DNA from: Chitinophagaceae bacterium UBA4412
GTDB taxonomy: Bacteria; Bacteroidota; Bacteroidia; Chitinophagales; Chitinophagaceae
Assembly: GCA_002400445.1 (NCBI GenBank)
Contig: DGQO01000085.1
Location: 468-9,777, forward strand
Reading direction: 5' to 3'
DNA: 9,310 nt
In this document: positions 1-4,499 of the stretch, piece after piece
How positions within the stretch are numbered: the stretch's first letter is position 1
How the letters are laid out: each line of letters starts with the position of its first letter
Notes under the pieces: generated by a model
The model's input: only the letters and a program-made list of their open reading frames with translations
Databases searched by the model: none
What the model was told of the DNA's origin: nothing
Made by a program: the position numbers and the translations under genes

Positions 1-235
1 CCGGCCCTGGGAGATAAAATATTTCGAAGATTTCGAGGATCGGGCCGCTGGTGTTTAGGGAGAGTTTGCATTAAAGAGAATGAAAAGTCGGGTTTATCTC
101 GAATGGTTGATTAAAACACAAAGGTGAAACTGGTAGCCAGGCAGCATTACGTGTGACGATTCAATTTCGTTCTTAGAGAATCTTTAGAGTATTATCATAG
201 GAATAGAAAACTGTTGAGGTTGGGGAATTACCGAC

Positions 236-1042
236 TTACATTTTTCCCATCACATACATATCGCCCTTTGGTGTCGGATTACCGCCAGCAGTTTCCAGCG
301 TTACAGCAAAGGCTTCCACTTTACTTTTACCAAAAGATTTCATTTTCTGAATGCGATACTTTTTATCTGCAGTTGTAGTTATAATCAAACCTGCATCCAC
401 TGGCTTACCATCTACGATACCCCAAAGCTGGTATTGCATTCCAGCAGGTATTGCAGGCAGATTGCTTGGATCTATATAAACCTCGCCGCTGTTTTTCATC
501 CAAAAGACTTTGGCAGCGGCTTCTGGTGCTGCCGCAAGTCCCTGCAGAGCCACCGGCATGCTGTATTTATTCTTTACAACCTGCATGTCTTCATCCATGC
601 CTTCCATACGGTTGTGCATCGATGCTAATTCCGTTTTTGAAGATGTATAGGCAAACTCCGTTTTTTGTAAACGATTATACCAGGTAAAATTTAGCACAAC
701 ACTTCCCATTAAAAGCAGAATAGACGCTGCAGCTAAATACTTCCAAACAGGTGAAATGTGGGCATACCTTTTTTCCTGGCTAAAAGATAATGTTTGCACT
801 GGTACTACCTGCGAAGCTTGAGGAAAAACGGTATCTAAGATGTTCGTTTTAAGGCCGGGTGTTGGCGCCATTGCATAAGCAAAAGCATAGGATTCCATCA
901 GCTTTTCAATACTGTCTAACTCTGCTCTTACCTCAGGATAGTCTGCAATCCATTGCTCTACCGTGGCCACTTCGCTTTCAGTAGCCGCTCCTGTGGCGTA
1001 CAATTCCAGTAATCCGGATGATATGATAGCTGATATTTCCAA
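236..1042 (-). CDS. Membrane anti-sigma factor, RskA-like C-terminal domain
   Basis: This is a 268-residue single-pass membrane protein that probably holds the adjacent ECF sigma factor inactive at the inner membrane. Residues 1-75 form a cytoplasmic helical sigma-binding region (SSGLLELYATG near the start, then an acidic stretch). Residues 100-121 are a hydrophobic membrane helix, 125-160 are probably coiled coil, and 165-268 form the periplasmic RskA-type domain with the family signature YQLWGIVDGKPVDAG (204-218) and a final FAVTLE...YVMGK. There are no cysteines, so it is not a zinc-binding HxxxCxxC anti-sigma factor. The start is TTG at 1042, only 2 nt after the sigma stop. No ATG fits, and translation from this TTG gives the N-terminus expected for the family. 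It is co-transcribed with, and probably translationally coupled to, the sigma gene. The family assignment is firm; the inducing signal is unknown. Confidence 0.9.
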   Translation of the reverse strand: MEISAIISSGLLELYATGAATESEVATVEQWIADYPEVRAELDSIEKLMESYAFAYAMAPTPGLKTNILDTVFPQASQVVPVQTLSFSQEKRYAHISPVWKYLAAASILLLMGSVVLNFTWYNRLQKTEFAYTSSKTELASMHNRMEGMDEDMQVVKNKYSMPVALQGLAAAPEAAAKVFWMKNSGEVYIDPSNLPAIPAGMQYQLWGIVDGKPVDAGLIITTTADKKYRIQKMKSFGKSKVEAFAVTLETAGGNPTPKGDMYVMGKM

Positions 1043-1044
1043 TT

Positions 1045-1593
1045 TTAATTTTTCGCCAATTTTCTTAATTCCATGATTGCCGCACGCATACGGGTTTTTA
1101 CAGTTCCCAACGGAATGCCCATTTCTTTTGAAATTTCCTCCTGTGTATAGCCATTAAAATACGCCAGGTCTATGATAATTCTCTGATCTGGTTTCAAGGC
1201 TTCCACTTGCTTGCGTAATCCAAGGCTATCAAACCTTTCGGCCCCGCTTGCACTATCCTTTTGTCCAATTACGGAATTATCGTCTTGCGAGATTTTTTGC
1301 TGCTTTTTATATGCCTTGCTTCGAATGGTATCAATGGTTAAATTTCTCGTTATATTAACCATCCAGGTGAAAAGGCGCCCTTTTGAAGGATCATATTGTT
1401 TAAAGTTATTCCAGATTTTTACAAAGGCCTCCTGCAAAATATCTTCAGCAAGTTGAGTGTCATCAATCATGCGGTGAATAATTCCATTCAATGCAGCCGA
1501 ATAGTGATCATATAAATAAGAAAATGCAGCCTGATCCTGGTTTTGCAACCTTAAAATCAGTTCATCTTCACTATATGTTTTTATTTCACCCAA
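1045..1593 (-). CDS. RNA polymerase ECF-type sigma factor (sigma-70 family)
   Basis: This 182-residue protein directs RNA polymerase to a specific promoter set and is expected to be controlled by the anti-sigma factor encoded just downstream. Sigma region 2 spans about residues 23-93, with the core-binding and -10 recognition stretch AEDILQEAFVKIWNNF (49-64) and FTWMVNITRNLTIDTIR (75-91). A variable linker (94-125) follows. Region 4 (126-178) ends in a helix-turn-helix, YTQEEISKEMGIPLGTVKTR (149-168). The length is normal for an ECF factor. The reading frame opens after a stop at about 1603-1605, and the only usual initiation codon before the conserved domain is TTG at 1591-1593, so I take that as the start. 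A degenerate promoter-like string (TATTTTCG) lies about 28 nt upstream on the coding strand, but the match is weak. The targets cannot be told from this window. Confidence 0.94.
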   Translation of the reverse strand: MGEIKTYSEDELILRLQNQDQAAFSYLYDHYSAALNGIIHRMIDDTQLAEDILQEAFVKIWNNFKQYDPSKGRLFTWMVNITRNLTIDTIRSKAYKKQQKISQDDNSVIGQKDSASGAERFDSLGLRKQVEALKPDQRIIIDLAYFNGYTQEEISKEMGIPLGTVKTRMRAAIMELRKLAKN

Positions 1594-1736
1594 AAAATCT
1601 GCTTAAAATTATGTGCATCGAAAATAGGGGATTTTTGCTTTTGAATAGAAGACTGCGTAATATAAATACGGTTAGCGTAAAGTTTTAGCTCATGAAATTC
1701 TGATTGCACATACACATTGCATAATTTTAATTTTCG
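1594..1736. promoter_or_regulatory. Divergent spacer between ECF sigma and GNAT genes
   Basis: This 143-bp AT-rich non-coding spacer must carry leftward signals for the sigma/anti-sigma operon and rightward signals for the acetyltransferase. On the minus strand TATTTTCG, ending about 28 nt before the TTG start, differs from TAnnTTTG at one fixed position. On the plus strand TAATTTTA and TAATTTTC lie too close to the ATG to be convincing. If the sigma factor is autoregulated, its own promoter would be here, but I cannot identify it. Confidence 0.4.
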
Positions 1737-2225
1737 ATGAAACCAACATTCGAGTTTAAAAAACTATCGGCTGAACATGATCAGAGTTTAGCCCGCATTA
1801 TTCGCTCTTGCCTGGAAGAATTTAATGCGGCTAAGCCCGGCACCGTGTACTATGACTCTTCTACAGATCACCTTAGTTCACTATTTTCAAAGACCGGCAG
1901 TGATTATTTTATTGCTGAAGTAGGTGGCACAATTGTAGGCGGTGCTGGGTTTTATCCCACGGAAGGTCTCAGCCCGGATACCTGTGAGTTAGTAAAACTT
2001 TACCTTATTCCGCAGGTAAGAAATATGGGTCTGGGCAAAGCATTAATGAGGCATTGTGAAGCCGCCGCAAAAGCTGCTGGTTATAAAAATATCTACCTGG
2101 AAACTATGCCTGAGTTACATGCAGCCGTGCCACTCTATTTGAGAATGGGCTACGTTTCTTTACCGGAGCAGTTGGGTAATAGCGGGCACAGTGGCTGCAG
2201 CATTTGGATGATCAAATCCCTTTAG
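1737..2225 (+). CDS. GNAT family N-acetyltransferase
   Basis: This is a 162-residue soluble cytoplasmic enzyme of the GCN5-related family, which moves an acetyl group from acetyl-CoA to an amine. The acetyl-CoA-binding motif A covers residues 84-115, with a clear pyrophosphate loop, R95-N-M-G-L-G-K101. Motif B follows (IYLETMPELHAAVPLYLRMGY, 119-139), and the tyrosine at 134 sits where many GNATs keep their general acid. Length and architecture are those of a single complete domain. The start ATG at 1737 has an AT-rich upstream sequence and no Shine-Dalgarno, as is usual in Bacteroidota. It is divergent from the sigma factor and its TAG stop overlaps the stop of the convergent sprT-like gene by 4 nt. 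The substrate cannot be predicted; it could acetylate a small molecule, an antibiotic or a protein. Confidence 0.9.
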   Translation: MKPTFEFKKLSAEHDQSLARIIRSCLEEFNAAKPGTVYYDSSTDHLSSLFSKTGSDYFIAEVGGTIVGGAGFYPTEGLSPDTCELVKLYLIPQVRNMGLGKALMRHCEAAAKAAGYKNIYLETMPELHAAVPLYLRMGYVSLPEQLGNSGHSGCSIWMIKSL

Positions 2226-2842
2226 GCTATTGGCATCACTTCGAACACCGGGCTGAAGAGGTATTGCTTTCCTGTAGCCAATTCTGTGCATTTAAATCTT
2301 TTTCTGAGCCTGGGGCCGAGTTTGAATATACGCCCATCGCTTAATTGGAAAACACTGTTTGGAAGCAAATCCTCTACTAACAAAAGCCCGGAAGTATGCC
2401 CGTCATACTTTTTTAAAACCCTGAGCAGGGCTTCATCACTGCAGCTACTTGCTGCCGGATTGTGTAGCGTTTTTTTTAGTGTTTGAGAAATATCCGGGGG
2501 AAAAATTTCTTTCGTTAAAAACTGTTCTAAAATTTTACCAAAGGCCGATTTCCACTCCACACCATGGGGTTGTACCCGGTGGCCGTATCGCTCGTAAGTA
2601 AACAAGTGGGCGAGTTCATGCAAAAGCGTAATAAGGAATGCATACTTATTCAGGTTGCCATTTACGCTGATGCGATGATTTTTTCCGTGAAGCGCATGCC
2701 GGTAATCACCCAATACGGTTTTTCGCTCCCGGGTAACTGTTAAGTGTACTTTATGGTGTAGCAAATACTGCAACACATCATCAAAACTTTCTTCAGGAAG
2801 ATATTCTCTGAGCACCTGGAAAGGTACATGCTCTTTAGGCAT
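2222..2842 (-). CDS. SprT-like zinc metalloprotease domain protein
   Basis: This 206-residue protein belongs to the SprT-like (WSS1/Spartan-related) zincin group. The catalytic zinc site is visible as HELAH at residues 75-79 (H75, H79 ligands, E76 catalytic), followed by RYG (85-87) and a probable third ligand in HGVEWK (H93 to K98), all typical of SprT. The C-terminal part (about 150-206) ends in a small beta-rich segment with ATGKQYLFSPV. It has only one nearby cysteine, so the four-Cys zinc ribbon of some SprT proteins is absent. No signal peptide is seen, so it should be cytoplasmic. Its ATG overlaps the stop of the upstream AtpI-like gene by 8 nt, which suggests translational coupling as the last gene of the operon. 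Eukaryotic relatives cut DNA-protein crosslinks; the bacterial role is not established, so I give no gene name. Confidence 0.88.
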   Translation of the reverse strand: MPKEHVPFQVLREYLPEESFDDVLQYLLHHKVHLTVTRERKTVLGDYRHALHGKNHRISVNGNLNKYAFLITLLHELAHLFTYERYGHRVQPHGVEWKSAFGKILEQFLTKEIFPPDISQTLKKTLHNPAASSCSDEALLRVLKKYDGHTSGLLLVEDLLPNSVFQLSDGRIFKLGPRLRKRFKCTELATGKQYLFSPVFEVMPIA

Positions 2843-3230
2843 TCTTCGTACGATTTAAACGGAGAAGCATCAGCACTTCTGCCGTCAGGTAAAACAAATA
2901 AAAAAGGAGAGAAATAAATACGGCTGGCTTATTATACTCAGGACCGATGATGGTTACGTAAGCAAGTACAGCAATGGCACACATAAACATTTTAAACATC
3001 ATGCCACCAAGTACGCTGCGGATAAATACATTGGGGTTATTGTGGTTCAAAGCATTTTTCTGAAAGAGATACACAAGCAGGTGCAGGATAAAAAAGAACA
3101 AGTTGGCAATGATTAAAATATCGGCATCAATACCTCTCTTCAGTTCAAATTGCTTATTCAGTAAGACTAACGTGTTTAAGGTGACAAACACAAAAAACAA
3201 CGGCAATAGGTATCTTAAACCAAATTTCAT
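2835..3230 (-). CDS. Four-helix membrane protein, AtpI-like
   Basis: This small integral inner-membrane protein has about 131 residues and four predicted transmembrane helices, roughly at 5-24, 37-58, 71-93 and 101-122, with short loops and a basic C-terminus (RLNRTK). I do not recognise a sequence motif. Size, topology and position directly after atpZ are what is expected of the AtpI-type protein that precedes atpB in many Bacteroidota ATP synthase clusters, so AtpI-like is an inference from context. I chose ATG at 3230. A GTG two codons upstream (3236) is possible, but it lies almost on the atpZ stop and adds only Met-Cys. It starts 10 nt after atpZ and its stop overlaps the sprT-like start by 8 nt. 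Unusually, no ATP synthase subunit gene follows. Confidence 0.75.
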   Translation of the reverse strand: MKFGLRYLLPLFFVFVTLNTLVLLNKQFELKRGIDADILIIANLFFFILHLLVYLFQKNALNHNNPNVFIRSVLGGMMFKMFMCAIAVLAYVTIIGPEYNKPAVFISLLFYLFYLTAEVLMLLRLNRTKNA

Positions 3231-3240
3231 ACACACAAAA

Positions 3241-3438
3241 TTATTTGGGAGATGTATCCCGGGCGATTTTTATCATCAGCCCGGCAATAATGAGCAAAGG
3301 TAATAGCCACGACAATACCGGCATAGAGTTTTTCATCTGTTCATCGGCCTTTATGCCTGGCCAAAGACCAAAAGCAATGGCCACCAAAAACTGGGTGGCC
3401 ATAGAAGCATATTTAAGCAGATCGTTTCTTTTATTCAT
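3241..3438 (-). CDS. atpZ: AtpZ/AtpI family small membrane protein
   Basis: This is a 65-residue protein with two transmembrane helices (about 12-29 and 40-58). The N-terminal half, KYASMATQFLVAIAFG, and the second helix, LLPLLIIAGLMIKIARDTS, closely resemble the AtpZ family found ahead of F-type ATP synthase operons. AtpZ and AtpI are proposed to help c-ring assembly and magnesium/calcium supply for the F0F1 enzyme. The loop aspartate (D32, in GIKADE) fits the conserved Gly-x-x-x-Asp region between the helices. The start ATG at 3438 overlaps the bactofilin stop by 8 nt (ATGAATAA), which points to translational coupling. Ten nucleotides separate it from the next gene. In many Bacteroidota this gene follows bactofilin and precedes the atp genes; here only the first part of that arrangement is kept. 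Confidence 0.85.
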   Translation of the reverse strand: MNKRNDLLKYASMATQFLVAIAFGLWPGIKADEQMKNSMPVLSWLLPLLIIAGLMIKIARDTSPK

Positions 3439-3835
3439 TCACTGCTGCGGGTATTTCTGCATTCAGTTCTACCACATTTGCACCCATCTGGCACTGCCCG
3501 TTAAAACTTACCGTAGGTTCAATAAATAATTTTGTAGTATGAATATCGCCCGTCACACTGGCATTGCCTTTAAGAATAAGCAGACCTTTTGTGCTGATAT
3601 TTCCCTGCACATGTCCAGACACATCAGCCTCATTGCTATGCAAATTGCCTTCAATACTTCCTGATGGCCCGATGAGCACTTTGGCTTTACTATATACATT
3701 ACCTTTTACGTTTCCATCTACCCTGATATCTCCATTACTTTGAATATCTCCGATGATGGTGTTGCCGGCGCCAATAATGCTGGCGGAAGCAGGCGGGGCT
3801 TCGTCAAATTGGGGGTTGGTTTTTCTTGTAAACAT
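3431..3835 (-). CDS. Bactofilin, polymer-forming cytoskeletal protein
   Basis: Bactofilins assemble without nucleotide into non-polar filaments or sheets on the inner face of the membrane and position cell-wall enzymes. This 134-residue protein has the single beta-helix core at about residues 19-117. It shows as repeated short strands rich in glycine, valine and isoleucine: IIGAGNTIIGDIQSNGDIRV, then GNVKGNV, GSIEGNL, GHVQGNI, ASVTGDI. The unstructured N-terminal tail begins MFTRKT; a Met-Phe plus basic residues resembles the membrane-targeting tail known for Caulobacter BacA (comparison from memory). Length is typical. ATG at 3835 follows the upstream M23-type gene by 63 nt, and its stop overlaps the atpZ start. 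Pairing with an M23-type gene recalls the Helicobacter CcmA/Csd cell-shape pairing, but here the partner lacks its peptidase domain. Confidence 0.93.
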   Translation of the reverse strand: MFTRKTNPQFDEAPPASASIIGAGNTIIGDIQSNGDIRVDGNVKGNVYSKAKVLIGPSGSIEGNLHSNEADVSGHVQGNISTKGLLILKGNASVTGDIHTTKLFIEPTVSFNGQCQMGANVVELNAEIPAAVNE

Positions 3836-3898
3836 AAAGGATGAATTTTGGTTTGAGAGAGGTATTTTATGCTAACGTTTTTTAGCCGGGTTTTATTC

Positions 3899-4297
3899 TC
3901 AATCATCCGTAGTTTCCAGTTTAGGAAGAGCTAAAGTGGTGGTATCCAATGTAGGAATTTTTCCTGTGAGCACTTTTTGTACATTTTCAAAATACAACTG
4001 GTTCTGTCGGAGAGCCTGCTCCATCGAATCTGTGCGAATTTTTAAGTCACGGTATTGTTTTACCTGTTGCACATTGCCATAGCCCACACCAGGGAGGTAA
4101 TATTTAAGCGGGGTAAATATAATGAGTGACGCCGTAACGCCAACCAGGATGAGAAAGATCGTGCTAAAAGCAATATACACACTCATCCTGTTAAGTTTAA
4201 ACTTAACAACCTCTTCATAAGTGTCTTCATTCATAATCACTAAACGGTAGTGATTGCGCAGCCTTTTAAGTGTATTTACAGGTTCTTGCGTGGCCAT
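3899..4297 (-). CDS. Membrane protein: N-terminal region of M23-type peptidase, no catalytic domain
   Basis: This is a 132-residue single-pass inner-membrane protein. Residues 16-38 (NHYRLVIMNEDTYEE...KLNRM) and the helix at 39-61 ending in FTPLKYYLPG match, from memory, the conserved N-terminal region of Bacteroidota M23 (LytM-like) peptidases, including a following helical or coiled segment (75-112) with VQKVLTGK. In those proteins a periplasmic peptidase domain with HxxxD and HxH zinc ligands then follows. Here the frame stops at 3899 after LETTDD, and the 63 bp to bactofilin has no room for it. I chose ATG at 4297 (MATQEPVNTL); an upstream in-frame start near 4336 adds 13 atypical residues. 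It is the first gene of the operon and likely acts as a membrane anchor, perhaps for bactofilin or a separate hydrolase. That role is inferred. Confidence 0.78.
   Translation of the reverse strand: MATQEPVNTLKRLRNHYRLVIMNEDTYEEVVKFKLNRMSVYIAFSTIFLILVGVTASLIIFTPLKYYLPGVGYGNVQQVKQYRDLKIRTDSMEQALRQNQLYFENVQKVLTGKIPTLDTTTLALPKLETTDD
4235..4255 (-). repeat. 8-bp perfect inverted repeat (possible mRNA hairpin)
   Basis: AATCACTA (4235-4242) and TAGTGATT (4248-4255) are perfect inverted copies around a 5-nt centre. They fall within codons 15-21 of the M23-type N-terminal gene, encoding NHYRLVI. In the transcript this would be an AT-rich hairpin about 40 nt after the start codon. It may reflect the coding sequence only, or it may tune translation of the operon's first gene. 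Confidence 0.45.
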
Positions 4298-4432
4298 AAC
4301 TTTTTTCGTTGTGGCTAAAGTACTAAACTCTATCAAAGGATCGCATTCTTTAATCGCTAATTCCGTGGAATAACAGTTCCTTTTTTAACATTTTCAATCT
4401 TTGCATAAATCGGTAATTAACAGGGAGCCAAG

Positions 4433-4440
4433 TATATTTG
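4433..4440 (+). promoter_or_regulatory. Candidate Bacteroidota -7 promoter element for porW
   Basis: TATATTTG matches the Bacteroidota primary sigma -7 consensus TAnnTTTG at all fixed positions. It lies 59 nt before the porW ATG, in the divergent spacer, giving a leader of about 50 nt. I see no TTG at the usual spacing upstream for a -33 element; the nearest, at 4401-4403, is too far. The call rests on the -7 box and location only. Confidence 0.4.
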
Positions 4441-4464
4441 ACAGTTGGTTTACCCAAAAAAAAC

Positions 4465-4476
4465 CGATATTTATCG
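4465..4476. promoter_or_regulatory. Short inverted repeat in the porW leader
   Basis: CGATA-TT-TATCG is a perfect 5-bp inverted repeat with a 2-nt centre, between the candidate -7 element and the porW start. It could be an operator half-site pair. As RNA, a 2-nt loop is too tight for a good hairpin. It is short enough to be chance. Confidence 0.2.
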
Positions 4477-4499
4477 CCTACAGATCAATAATATTTTTC

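Larger units (their letters stand above)
4298..4499. promoter_or_regulatory. Divergent promoter region between the bactofilin operon and porW
   Basis: This 202-bp non-coding spacer separates two head-to-head transcription units and must hold the start signals of both. On the plus strand it contains a TATATTTG element and a small inverted repeat before porW. On the minus strand I find no perfect TAnnTTTG; the nearest is poor (TCAAAGGATC around 4335 on the plus strand). An A-tract of eight at 4456-4463 could bend the DNA. No riboswitch-like structure is apparent. Confidence 0.5.

Noticed and set aside
4..46. Complementary GC-rich hexamers (CGGCCC near base 2 and GGGCCG near 42) that could form a stem.
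   Set aside because: The arms are short with a loop of more than 30 nt and no following T-run, so this is not a credible terminator or regulatory structure.
1..114. An open plus-strand frame from the left edge to a TAA at 112-114 (37 codons), and a short minus-strand frame from 71 leaving the left edge.
   Set aside because: Neither translation resembles a protein I recognise, both are rich in Arg and lack domain-like character, and the frames are short. I treat bases 1-235 as non-coding, though a gene edge cannot be excluded.
3860..3895. GCTAA/TTAGC hairpin in the 63-bp gap between the M23-type gene and bactofilin, considered as a terminator.
   Set aside because: The stem is only 5 bp, A/T-rich, and has no T-run after it in the direction of transcription, so it is unlikely to terminate the operon.
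3718..3906. A 62-codon minus-strand open frame across the bactofilin start.
   Set aside because: It is out of frame with bactofilin, overlaps its conserved beta-helix coding region, and has no recognisable features.
4401..4499. Upstream in-frame TTG start for porW giving 33 extra residues.
   Set aside because: The extension would place a polar stretch before the signal peptide and would put the candidate -7 promoter element inside the coding sequence; ATG at 4500 gives a proper signal peptide.
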